Of a DNA stretch of 64,000 bases, positions 56,173 to 64,000 are shown one piece after another. The stretch is taken from contig CALGKB010000008.1 of assembly GCA_937927915.1 (NCBI GenBank), positions 61,887-125,886 on the forward strand, written 5' to 3'. The position numbers and the translations under genes were made by a program. Source of the stretch: an uncultured Pseudanabaenaceae cyanobacterium. GTDB taxonomy: Bacteria; Cyanobacteriota; Cyanobacteriia; Pseudanabaenales; Pseudanabaenaceae. The notes below the pieces were generated by a model. The model made no database searches. It was not told the DNA's origin and saw only the letters and a program-made list of their open reading frames with translations. Within the stretch, counting starts at the first letter, position 1, and every line of letters begins with the position of its first letter.

Positions 56173-57495
56173 ATGGCAAGGGAAAAGTTCAGGCGAGAAC
56201 TGCGCCAGGAAGCGCAACAATGGCGAGAAGAGGGGCTAATTTCCCAGGAGTTGTGGCAACAGCTAGCCGATCGGTATCAATTTGATCAACTCAGCTCTGG
56301 TAGTCAAGTATTCAGTACGATTTTGTATGCAGTGGGCGGCATTTTAATTGGTCTTGCTGTTATTACCTCAGTAGCAGCAAATTGGCAGAATTTAGACCGC
56401 ATTTCCAAGTTAGTTTTGTTGCTAGTTTGGCTGATTGTCAGCAATAGTTTGGGCTTTTATCTCTGGCAATATACGGAGTCCTTACGACGTTTAGGGCAGG
56501 GGACATTATTAGCAGCAGGGTTAAGTTTAGGGGCAGTGATTGCCTTAGTTGCCCAGACATTTCACCTCAGCGGTCCGCTCTATGAGCTGTTCTTTGTTTG
56601 GAGTATAGGCGTGCTAGTAATGGGGGCTAGTTTACGCTTTCAAACCCTTGCCATGATGGGTCTAATTATTCTGGGCATTGGCTATGGTCATTATTGTCTC
56701 AGGTTGGGGGGGGCAGAACACTTCATAGGGAAGTTAATGCCCGTTATTTCTCTCCTATTGTTACCCCTTGCCTACTGGTTGGCATCGCGAGCAGTATTTG
56801 TGCTGCTTGTTCTGCTATGGCTGTTTAGTCAGGGGCAAATTGTCGGGACTGTCAGTCCACCATTTAGTTTCATCCTACCAGCGGTAATTTTGTGGGGCTA
56901 TGGTGATAGTTTGCAACTCGATCGGTTAGGGGCTTACTTAGGGTCGAAAACCATGCAACCTGTAGCCAGATTTTGCAGTATTTTCCTCCTAGGAATCTGT
57001 CTATATCTCTATTCCTTTAGGGGCAGTTGGTCTAATTATGGTTCTTATGGTTTATTTTTGCAGCTTAGTTTATTTGAGCAGGCATACTTTGGATTACTAT
57101 TTGGGTTGGCGGTCTATGTGGTGGTCAATCAACTGATGAGATCAAAGGAGCTTGTAACCAAAGTTCTATTGGGCATTCTCATCTCTTTCACGACTATTAG
57201 CTTTATTAGTTTGACCGGAGAGGAAGAAAGTCCATTAGCTATATTTGTGACCAACTGTCTTCTAGCAGTATTCAGTCTTGGGTTAATCCGTTTAGGTACA
57301 GAAAATCTACAGCGAGGTAAGTTTTGGTTTGGGATAATTCTCCTCTGTTTGCAAATTGTCAGTCGCTTCTTTGAATATGAAACAGGTTTGCTGGTCAAAG
57401 CACTAGTGCTGGGTGTGTGCGGCGTAGCAATTTTAGCTTTGGGTATCTGGTTTGAAAAGCATCTACACCAACGATCGATGGAGGCAAATCTATGA
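56173..57495 (+). CDS. DUF2157 multi-pass membrane protein
   Basis: In this 440-residue protein the N-terminal 45 soluble residues (LRQEAQQWREEGLISQELWQ) and the first helix pair match DUF2157. It has about twelve hydrophobic helices in all. The family is of unknown function and usually precedes a GDYXXLXY-domain gene, as here: the next ATG overlaps the stop (ATGA). GCAGGAGTAAGG precedes the ATG. No catalytic motif is seen. Confidence 0.85.
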   Translation: MAREKFRRELRQEAQQWREEGLISQELWQQLADRYQFDQLSSGSQVFSTILYAVGGILIGLAVITSVAANWQNLDRISKLVLLLVWLIVSNSLGFYLWQYTESLRRLGQGTLLAAGLSLGAVIALVAQTFHLSGPLYELFFVWSIGVLVMGASLRFQTLAMMGLIILGIGYGHYCLRLGGAEHFIGKLMPVISLLLLPLAYWLASRAVFVLLVLLWLFSQGQIVGTVSPPFSFILPAVILWGYGDSLQLDRLGAYLGSKTMQPVARFCSIFLLGICLYLYSFRGSWSNYGSYGLFLQLSLFEQAYFGLLFGLAVYVVVNQLMRSKELVTKVLLGILISFTTISFISLTGEEESPLAIFVTNCLLAVFSLGLIRLGTENLQRGKFWFGIILLCLQIVSRFFEYETGLLVKALVLGVCGVAILALGIWFEKHLHQRSMEANL

Positions 57496-58052
57496 AACTA
57501 CCTTACTGGCGCTTGCTACTACCTCTTCTATTCCAGATAGCAATTCCCTTGAGTATGGCAACGGAACCCCTCGCAATTGTTCTCACTGGCACAACAGTTT
57601 ATCTGCAAACTCAACCCGTTGATCCCTACGATTTCCTGCGGGGTTATTCTCAAGTGGTGAGCTATGAATTTAGCGATCTTGACTACTTGCGTTCTCTTCC
57701 CGGTGGCAAAACTATAGGGGATAATCCTAGGGAGGTCTATGTGGTCTTGGCAGCGCCCCAGAGTAGCAGTCCCACTAATCCTACGCCTTGGCAACCTGTG
57801 CGGGTAAGCACTACTTTCCCCAATTATCTCTCTGAGGGAGAAATTGCCATGAAGGGGAGAGTGACATCCTGGCGGAATGTAGATTATGGCATCAATGAAT
57901 TCTATTTCCCTGAGGCGCAACAGCAGCAAATCAACCAGGCAGTAAGGGAGTCAATGCAGGAAAGAACTGCCATCGCGGAAGTGAAGGTGGGAAAATCCGG
58001 CAAGGCAATCCTACAGGGTCTGTGGCTACAGGGGAAACAATACAAGTTCTGA
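57492..58052 (+). CDS. GDYXXLXY-type protein (partner of DUF2157), signature diverged
   Basis: This 186-residue protein has an N-terminal membrane anchor or signal (YWRLLLPLLFQIAIPLSMA) and an extracytoplasmic beta domain starting TVYLQTQPVDPYDFLRGYSQ. Position and context fit the GDYXXLXY family, but the signature itself reads GYSQVVSY. The spacing is kept and only the Gly and the last Tyr are conserved. A helix ends the protein (QQINQAVRESMQERTA). It is translationally coupled to the DUF2157 gene. Function unknown. Confidence 0.75.
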   Translation: MKLPYWRLLLPLLFQIAIPLSMATEPLAIVLTGTTVYLQTQPVDPYDFLRGYSQVVSYEFSDLDYLRSLPGGKTIGDNPREVYVVLAAPQSSSPTNPTPWQPVRVSTTFPNYLSEGEIAMKGRVTSWRNVDYGINEFYFPEAQQQQINQAVRESMQERTAIAEVKVGKSGKAILQGLWLQGKQYKF

Positions 58053-58093
58053 TTCCTGTGCTAAATTCTATCTAGGGGTCAGGACAGTTAATA

Positions 58094-58603
58094 GTGAACT
58101 ATCTCATCGCCATTTGCACCGATCGTATTCAAGCAGAGAGCCTTTACTCCCAGTTGGAAAGCCAGGGCATTCCCCAGCCGCAGTTGGCAATCCTGGGGAG
58201 GGGTTACAAAACGGCGGAGGAGTTTGGTTTGCTTGACCCCCTGGAAAAAGGCAAAAAACAGGCTCTCTTGATGGCAACTTGGCTACTCCCCTTTGGTTTT
58301 GCGGCAGGGGTGGCTTTTACTTTAATCACTAAGCTGGATACTTTTGCCTGGGCGGGACAGTGGGGCAATATTGTCATCTCAGGCGGTCTGGGAGCGCTTG
58401 GTGGTGCTCTGGGGAGCTTTTTTGTGGGGGGCGGTGTGGGTGTAGCTTTTGGCAGTGGGGAATCTCTGCCCTTGCGCAACCGCTTGGCAGAAGGTAAGTA
58501 TTTGGTAGTAGTAAAAGGCTCCGAGGAATTGTTGCGCCGATCGCGGCGGATTATGGAATCTCTGAAGCCGGAAAAAATTCAGTCTCTGCGGTTAGATAAC
58601 TAG
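58094..58603 (+). CDS. Conserved cyanobacterial-type membrane protein of unknown function
   Basis: In this 169-residue protein, residues 1-40 look like a small alpha/beta unit (YLIAICTDRIQAESLYSQLE). Two glycine-rich membrane segments follow (LMATWLLPFGFAAGVAFTLI and ISGGLGALGGALGSFFVGGG). The C-terminal 50 residues (GKYLVVVKGSEELLRRSRRI) pair with the N-part. The start is GTG 58094. The next gene begins one base after the stop, so they are co-transcribed. No enzymatic motif is seen. Confidence 0.72.
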   Translation: MNYLIAICTDRIQAESLYSQLESQGIPQPQLAILGRGYKTAEEFGLLDPLEKGKKQALLMATWLLPFGFAAGVAFTLITKLDTFAWAGQWGNIVISGGLGALGGALGSFFVGGGVGVAFGSGESLPLRNRLAEGKYLVVVKGSEELLRRSRRIMESLKPEKIQSLRLDN

Positions 58604-58604
58604 A

Positions 58605-59891
58605 GTGACCACCTGGTATTGGCAGTGCTTGGAGGGGAGTTTCTCAGCCCAAACTGTATGGGAGAATTTGTTTGCTGCTGCTACTATTTCTACGGTCTTG
58701 GAGGATGCGACTAACTTCTCGATCGTGGCGGCTAATCCCCTCAGAATTTGGCAACCCAATTTGGGCAATGTGTTGAAGTGTTTGGCTTTGATGCGACAAG
58801 CGCAGCAGGCAGATGGGATGCCCGATTATTTGCCGTTTACGGGGGGATACGTGGGTTGGTTGGGTTATGATTTGTCCTGGGAGATTGAAAAATTGCCCTA
58901 TCTAAAACAGGATGCCCTCCCTTTCCCTGTGGCATTTTGGTATGAACCGCAACAATTTGTGGTTATTGATCATCGGCAACAGTTATTGTGGCTAGCTACC
59001 ACCAACCCCTCAGAATTACCACAATTGGCGACCAAAATACAGCAACCTCCTAGGGAAAATTTTAGCCCTGCTAGGTGTGGGGAAATTGAATTTATCCCCC
59101 ATCGGTCTGCCTTCTGTGCTATGGTGACAAAAGCAAAATCACACATCGCTAAGGGGGATATTTTTCAGGCTAACTTATCAGTACGATTTGCAACTACCTA
59201 CAGTGGTTCTGGCTGGCAAATCTATCGCCAATTACATAAAATCAATCCCTCGCCCTTTGCCTGCTACTGGCACACTCCCTGGGGAGAAATAATCAGCTGC
59301 TCCCCCGAAAGATTGCTCAGAATCCGTGATCATGTGGCGGAAACCAGACCGATCGCGGGTACTGTGGCTAAAAGTGCTGACCCCCTCTCTGATGCCCAAG
59401 CCTTGTTAAATTCCCGTAAAGACATTGCCGAACATATCATGCTGGTTGACCTAGAACGCAATGACCTGGGCAAGGTATGTCGCTGGGGGACAGTGGAGGT
59501 AAATGAATTGTTGGTGCAGGAATATTACAGTCATGTGGTGCATTTGGTCAGCAATGTGCGGGGGGAGATCAGACCAGAGTGCTCTTGGGTAGATGTCCTG
59601 AAGGCGGTGTTTCCTGGCGGTACAATCACGGGCTGCCCCAAGGTGCGGGCAATGGAAATTATCGAAACCCTAGAACCTGTGCGGCGTAGTCTCTTCTACG
59701 GCTCCTGTGGCTACCTCGATCGGCGGGGCTACCTTGACCTCAATATTCTCATTCGTACGTTATTGAAAGCCGGCGATCGGGTGTGGGGGCAAGTGGGGGC
59801 AGGCATCGTGGCAGATAGTGACCCCGAAAAGGAATGGCTGGAATCCCTCCAGAAAGCGAAGGCACAAATCAGTGCCCTTAGTGGGGTTTGA
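58605..59891 (+). CDS. Chorismate-binding enzyme, aminodeoxychorismate/anthranilate synthase component I type
   Basis: This 428-residue enzyme of the TrpE/PabB family converts chorismate to aminodeoxychorismate (folate) or anthranilate (tryptophan). Motifs: GDIFQANLSVRF, SCSPERLLRI, ETRPIAGTVAK, MLVDLERNDLGKVCR and FPGGTITGCPKVRAMEIIE. Overall length, SSPERxL-type wording and the short N-part favour PabB. However, the PIKGT lysine of PabB is alanine (PIAGT) as in TrpE. The assignment is therefore open. Translation starts at GTG 58605. Confidence 0.85.
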   Translation: MTTWYWQCLEGSFSAQTVWENLFAAATISTVLEDATNFSIVAANPLRIWQPNLGNVLKCLALMRQAQQADGMPDYLPFTGGYVGWLGYDLSWEIEKLPYLKQDALPFPVAFWYEPQQFVVIDHRQQLLWLATTNPSELPQLATKIQQPPRENFSPARCGEIEFIPHRSAFCAMVTKAKSHIAKGDIFQANLSVRFATTYSGSGWQIYRQLHKINPSPFACYWHTPWGEIISCSPERLLRIRDHVAETRPIAGTVAKSADPLSDAQALLNSRKDIAEHIMLVDLERNDLGKVCRWGTVEVNELLVQEYYSHVVHLVSNVRGEIRPECSWVDVLKAVFPGGTITGCPKVRAMEIIETLEPVRRSLFYGSCGYLDRRGYLDLNILIRTLLKAGDRVWGQVGAGIVADSDPEKEWLESLQKAKAQISALSGV

Positions 59892-59941
59892 TCACCTTTA
59901 CCCCAAAATGGTATAAGCAGATAGAAGTAAATACGACTACC

Positions 59942-61525
59942 ATGCCTAAAGTTCTCGTCTCTGACCCCATCGACCAATCGGGTATTAAAATCCTCTCCCA
60001 AGTAGCAACGGTGGATGTAAAAACCAATCTCTCCCAGGAAGAGTTGCAGGCGATCATCGGCGATTACGATGCCATCATGATCCGATCGGGTACAAGGCTG
60101 ACCAAGGAAGTTATAGAAGCGGGGAAAAATCTCAAAATCATCGGTCGGGCGGGGGTTGGGGTGGACAATGTGGACGTGCCGACAGCTACCCGCATGGGAA
60201 TTGTGGTTGTCAACTCCCCCGAAGGCAACACGATCGCGGCAGCAGAACACACTCTCGCTCTTATGCTATCTCTGTCTCGCTATATTCCCGACGCCAATGC
60301 TTCCCTCAAGAGTGGCAAGTGGGATCGGAAAAGTTTTACCGGCGTAGAACTATACAAGAAAACCCTCGGTATCATTGGCTTGGGCAAGATTGGTTCCCAT
60401 GTGGCAACGGTGGCGCGCGCCCTGGGCATGAAACTCCTTGCCTATGACCCCTTCATCACCACTGACAGGGCGGAACAGTTGGGGGTAACTCTGGTAGAGT
60501 TGGAAATCCTCATCCGGGAGTCTGACTTTATCACCCTCCATATCCCCAAAACCAAGGACACTCAACATCTCATCAACCGCCAACGCCTTGCCTTGATGAA
60601 ACCCACTGCTCGTATTATCAACTGTGCTAGGGGCGGTATTATTGATGAAGCGGCACTGGCGGAAGCTCTGCAAGAAAGTAGGATTGCGGGGGCAGCCCTG
60701 GATGTTTACGAAAATGAACCCCTAGAACCTGATTCTCCTCTCCTCCAGCTGGGCAAAAATTTGGTGCTCACTCCCCACCTGGGGGCATCCACAGAAGAGG
60801 CGCAGACTAATGTAGCGATCGATGTGGCGGAACAAATCCGCGATGTGTTGTTGGGCTTACCTGCCCGTACAGCGGTGAATATCCCTGGCTTGCGCCCGGA
60901 GGTGTGGCAAAAACTCAAACCCTACCTGCAGCTGGCGGAAATGCTAGGCAATTTGGTCTCTCAACTGGCGGGGGGCAGAGTAGAATCCCTGGATGTGAAA
61001 TTGCAAGGGGAACTAGCCCATGGGGAAACTAACCCGATCGTGGTGGCTGCTCTCAAGGGTCTCCTCTCCCCTGCCCTGCGGGAACGGGTGAATTTTGTCA
61101 ACGCTGCCATTGAAGCAAAAGAACGGGGCATTCGCGTCACAGAAACCCGCGATACAACGGTGGAAGACTACAGTGGTTCTATTCATCTCACCGCCCAGGG
61201 GTCCCAGGGACAGCAATCCGTGGCGGGGGCAATTTTAAGCCGATCGGAACTGCGCATCACCAACATCAACGGCTTCCCTATCAACGTCGCTCCCAGTCAG
61301 TATATGTTGCTCACCCTCCACCGCGATATGCCGGGTATTATTGGCGCGATCGGTTCGCTGCTGGGGAATTTCAACGTTAACATTGCCAGTATGCAGGTGG
61401 GCAGGCGTATGGTGAGAGGAGATGCCGTCATGGTGCTCAACATTGATGACCCCCTCCCCGAAGGCTTGAAGGAAGAAATTCTGAAGGTGCAGGGCGTGCG
61501 GGATGCCTACGTGGTCAACCTCTAG
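59942..61525 (+). CDS. serA: D-3-phosphoglycerate dehydrogenase
   Basis: This first enzyme of serine synthesis oxidises 3-phosphoglycerate with NAD+. It has 527 residues from ATG 59942; the open frame extends 18 codons further up without family similarity. The catalytic and NAD domains show GRAGVGVDNVDVPTATRMG, the dinucleotide loop GIIGLGKIGSHVA, INCARGGIIDEAAL and the catalytic His in LTPHLGASTEEAQ. An intervening allosteric domain (about 320-450) and a C-terminal ACT domain (MLLTLHRDMPGIIGAIGSLL) complete the long form. It follows the chorismate enzyme by 50 bases. Confidence 0.95.
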   Translation: MPKVLVSDPIDQSGIKILSQVATVDVKTNLSQEELQAIIGDYDAIMIRSGTRLTKEVIEAGKNLKIIGRAGVGVDNVDVPTATRMGIVVVNSPEGNTIAAAEHTLALMLSLSRYIPDANASLKSGKWDRKSFTGVELYKKTLGIIGLGKIGSHVATVARALGMKLLAYDPFITTDRAEQLGVTLVELEILIRESDFITLHIPKTKDTQHLINRQRLALMKPTARIINCARGGIIDEAALAEALQESRIAGAALDVYENEPLEPDSPLLQLGKNLVLTPHLGASTEEAQTNVAIDVAEQIRDVLLGLPARTAVNIPGLRPEVWQKLKPYLQLAEMLGNLVSQLAGGRVESLDVKLQGELAHGETNPIVVAALKGLLSPALRERVNFVNAAIEAKERGIRVTETRDTTVEDYSGSIHLTAQGSQGQQSVAGAILSRSELRITNINGFPINVAPSQYMLLTLHRDMPGIIGAIGSLLGNFNVNIASMQVGRRMVRGDAVMVLNIDDPLPEGLKEEILKVQGVRDAYVVNL

Positions 61526-61586
61526 TTTTTGTGATCCTGACCGCCTGGACATGAGAATATAGCTAGAACGTTCCCAGGAAATTCCT

Positions 61587-63584
61587 ATGGCAGTGGCAAC
61601 ACAATCAATCGAACAACTCTGTATTAACACAATCCGTTTTCTCGCCATTGATGCGGTAGAGAAGGCAAAATCTGGTCACCCCGGACTACCGATGGGGGCA
61701 GCGCCTATGGCGTTCGTCCTCTGGGATCAGTTCCTCAAGTTCAATCCCAAAAATCCGAAATGGGTCGATCGGGACCGCTTTGTCCTCTCGGCGGGGCATG
61801 GCTGTATGTTGCAGTACGCTCTCCTGCATCTGACGGGCTATGACAGTGTCACCCTTGATGAAATTAAGAACTTCCGCCAGTGGGGCAGCAAGACCCCCGG
61901 TCACCCGGAGAACTTTGAAACGGAAGGGGTAGAGGTGACCACCGGTCCCCTAGGGCAAGGCGTAGGTAACGCTGTGGGACTTGCCATCGCTGAGGCTCAT
62001 CTAGCTGCTCGCTTCAACAAACCAGGTCACACGATCGTTGACCACTACACCTACGTCATCTTGGGGGATGGTTGCAACATGGAAGGGGTGGCTGCGGAAG
62101 CTGCTTCCTTAGCGGGGCACCTGAAGTTGGGCAAGTTGATCATGCTCTACGACAGCAATCACATCTCCATTGACGGCAGTACCGACCTGGCATTTACAGA
62201 AGATGTGGGCAAACGTTACGAAGCCTACGGCTGGCACGTGCAAAAAGTTGCCGATGGTAACCACGATCTAGAAGCCATTGCTAAAGCGATCGAGAATGCC
62301 AAAGCCGTCACCGACAAGCCCAGTTTGATCATTGTGGAGACCACGATCGGTTATGGCTCCCCCAAGAAAGCAGGCAGTGAAAAAGTACATGGTGCTCCCC
62401 TGGGCAGCGAGGAAGTGATAGCAACGCGACAGAATCTTGGTTGGGAGTACGAACCCTTTGTCATCCCCGAAGAGGCCCTGCAGCGGTTTAGACAAGCGAT
62501 CGATAGGGGAGCAAAGGCAGAAGCAGAGTGGAATGCCCGCTTTGCGGAGTACGAAAAGGCTTATCCCGCGGAAGCCGCTGAATTTAAGCGCATCATGGCA
62601 GGGGAATTACCTGTTGGTTGGGAAAAAGCCCTCGAACCCGTTACCCAGATGGAAAAATCTACCCGTTTGCTCTCAGAAGCCTGCTTGAACGCTTTGGCGG
62701 GGGTAATTCCCGAACTCCTAGGTGGTTCTGCTGACCTTGCCCACTCCAACATGACTTACCTCAAGGGCATTCCTGACTTCCAGCCCGGTTCCTACGAGGG
62801 GCGCAACTTCCGCTTTGGTGTACGGGAACATGGCATGGGAGCCATCCTCAACGGCATGGCATTACATGGGGGCTTAATTCCCTATGGTGCTACCTTCCTG
62901 GTATTTGCTGACTACATGAAGGCTGCCATCCGCCTGTCTGCCCTCTCCAAGGTAGGCGTAATTTACGTGATGACCCACGACTCTATCATGCTAGGGGAAG
63001 ACGGACCTACCCACCAACCGATCGAGACTCTGGCGTCCCTGCGGGCAACTCCCAACCTGCTAGTCTATCGTCCTGCCGATGCCAATGAGACCGTAGCTTC
63101 CTACATGGTGGCAATCCGAGAGCGCCGACGTCCGACCATTCTAGCCTTCACCCGCCAAAACGTGAAAAACATCCCCGGCACATCCGTAGAAGGCGCCCAG
63201 AGGGGTGGTTACATTGTCGAAGATGCTGCCAATCCAGACTTGATTTTGATCGCTACTGGCTCGGAGCTGGGTCTAGCAGTACAAGCCGCTGCCAAACTGC
63301 GGGAAGAAGGGAAAGCGGTGCGGGTAGTCTCCCTGCCTTGTTGGGAAATCTTTGAAGAACAACCGGCTGCATATAAGGAGAGCGTTTTACCCTCCAGTTG
63401 TCGCAAGCGGGTTGCCATTGAAGCAGGGGCTACCTTTGGTTGGCACAAATACACAGGCTTTGAGGGCGCGATCGTAGGGATTGACACCTTTGGCGCTTCT
63501 GCTCCTGGTCCTGTCTGCTACGAAAAATTCGGCTTCACCGTTGATAACGTTTTAGCGACCTGCCATCGCGTACTAGGCGCATAA
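61587..63584 (+). CDS. tktA: Transketolase
   Basis: This 665-residue thiamine-diphosphate enzyme moves two-carbon units in the Calvin cycle and pentose phosphate pathway. The N-domain has [15 protein letters not shown] and the ThDP/Mg motif [18 protein letters not shown] with the distal asparagine ([10 protein letters not shown]). The pyrimidine domain shows the catalytic Glu in [16 protein letters not shown]. The C-terminal domain ends RVLGA. CCAGGAAATTCCT precedes the ATG. A terminator follows 10 bases after the stop. Confidence 0.96.
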   Translation: MAVATQSIEQLCINTIRFLAIDAVEKAKSGHPGLPMGAAPMAFVLWDQFLKFNPKNPKWVDRDRFVLSAGHGCMLQYALLHLTGYDSVTLDEIKNFRQWGSKTPGHPENFETEGVEVTTGPLGQGVGNAVGLAIAEAHLAARFNKPGHTIVDHYTYVILGDGCNMEGVAAEAASLAGHLKLGKLIMLYDSNHISIDGSTDLAFTEDVGKRYEAYGWHVQKVADGNHDLEAIAKAIENAKAVTDKPSLIIVETTIGYGSPKKAGSEKVHGAPLGSEEVIATRQNLGWEYEPFVIPEEALQRFRQAIDRGAKAEAEWNARFAEYEKAYPAEAAEFKRIMAGELPVGWEKALEPVTQMEKSTRLLSEACLNALAGVIPELLGGSADLAHSNMTYLKGIPDFQPGSYEGRNFRFGVREHGMGAILNGMALHGGLIPYGATFLVFADYMKAAIRLSALSKVGVIYVMTHDSIMLGEDGPTHQPIETLASLRATPNLLVYRPADANETVASYMVAIRERRRPTILAFTRQNVKNIPGTSVEGAQRGGYIVEDAANPDLILIATGSELGLAVQAAAKLREEGKAVRVVSLPCWEIFEEQPAAYKESVLPSSCRKRVAIEAGATFGWHKYTGFEGAIVGIDTFGASAPGPVCYEKFGFTVDNVLATCHRVLGA

Positions 63585-63594
63585 GTTACAGAAG

Positions 63595-63627
63595 AGGGTT
63601 AATCCGAGGGGGTTAGCCCTTTTTTTA
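63595..63627 (+). terminator. Rho-independent terminator after transketolase
   Basis: AGGGTTAATCC pairs with GGGTTAGCCCT (11 pairs, two of them G-U) around a GAGG loop and is followed by a run of eight T. It is the clearest terminator in the window. Confidence 0.9.
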
Positions 63628-63670
63628 GGCGATTACAATATTGGTGAAGGGCTGACAAAGGAAACACAAC

Positions 63671-64000
63671 ATGGTGGCAGAAAGTAGAACCCCAAAAATC
63701 ATTTATCCCGATAGCGATGGTCAGCCAATGGCAGATAACACCAAACAATTCCGCTGGATTGTGCTCATCAAAGAAAACCTGGAATATCTCTTCCGTAATG
63801 ACCCCAACGTCTTTGTGGCAGGGGACTTGCTGTGGTATCCCGTCGAAGGTCGCCCTGATATTCGTACCGCCCCCGATGTGATGGTAGTTTTTGGCAGACC
63901 GAAAGGGGACAGAGGTTCCTACAAACAATGGGAAGAAGACAACATTGCACCCCAGGTAGTGTTTGAAGTTTTATCGCCCAGCAACACGTGGAAGGAGATG
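63671..64000 (+). CDS. Uma2-family (DUF820) protein, 3' end outside window
   Basis: The first 110 codons are present and open to the window edge. They read MVAESRTPKIIYPDSDGQPM, FRWIVLIKENLEYLFRNDPN, GRPDIRTAPDVMVVFGRPKG and PQVVFEVLSPSNTWKEM. The Asp in APDVMVVF and the Glu in VFEVLSPS are the acidic metal ligands of the PD-(D/E)XK fold. The role of the family is unproven. AAAGGAAACACAAC lies before ATG 63671. It is transcribed separately from transketolase, behind the terminator. Confidence 0.88.
   Translation, partial: MVAESRTPKIIYPDSDGQPMADNTKQFRWIVLIKENLEYLFRNDPNVFVAGDLLWYPVEGRPDIRTAPDVMVVFGRPKGDRGSYKQWEEDNIAPQVVFEVLSPSNTWKEM

Overview
The window is a gene-dense stretch of a cyanobacterial chromosome. 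The evidence is a SasA-type clock kinase with a KaiB-like sensor domain, a ferredoxin-type glutamate synthase, a SigF-type sigma factor, a phycobilin-lyase-like HEAT protein, a FutB-like iron permease, ComFB proteins and the very frequent hexamer CGATCG, the core of the cyanobacterial HIP1 palindrome. No tRNA, rRNA, insertion sequence, prophage or CRISPR array was seen. One structured RNA, the small SRP RNA, is present.

Layout. 1-2.9 kb: the end of a glycosyltransferase, a MoxR ATPase and a malic enzyme. 2.9-4.35 kb: a tandem array of four small coiled-coil genes plus a decayed fifth copy. 4.6-9.1 kb: threonine synthase, SRP RNA, a phasin-like pair and a TPR/sugar kinase/TrhO operon. 9.2-21.4 kb, all minus strand: two RTX-type calcium-binding surface or secreted proteins, one with a long Ser/Thr/Gly-rich segment, followed by an AT-richer operon. 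That operon encodes a 1546-residue protein with two GT41 (SPINDLY/O-GlcNAc transferase-like) modules around a TPR block, a methyltransferase, and a FkbM methyltransferase-GT41 fusion. I read this as a candidate protein-glycosylation locus for RTX proteins.

21.6-36.8 kb is mostly housekeeping: a HEAT protein, SasA, a TM2 protein, RbgA, a phosphoesterase, a methyltransferase, a CNNM/CorC-like protein, LarB, SigF, the tig-clpP-clpX operon, a YacP-type NYN nuclease and aconitase B. 36.8-41.6 kb is a tightly overlapping four-gene operon: a membrane Ig-like protein, an asparagine-synthetase-like enzyme without the glutaminase cysteine, a decarboxylase-fold protein that has lost both the PLP lysine and the catalytic cysteine, and a zinc-ribbon membrane protein. 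It is the best candidate for an undescribed biosynthetic or regulatory unit.

41.6-50.1 kb holds a Uma2 protein, an iron permease, an orphan winged-helix N-domain of an AAA ATPase family, an ABC-2 permease and glutamate synthase. 50.1-54.5 kb holds a large RTX protein directly upstream of a double ComFB (probable c-di-GMP receptor) gene. 54.6-64 kb holds pyrF, rimI, small membrane proteins, a DUF2157/GDYXXLXY-like pair, a PabB/TrpE-type enzyme, serA, a transketolase and the start of a second Uma2 gene.
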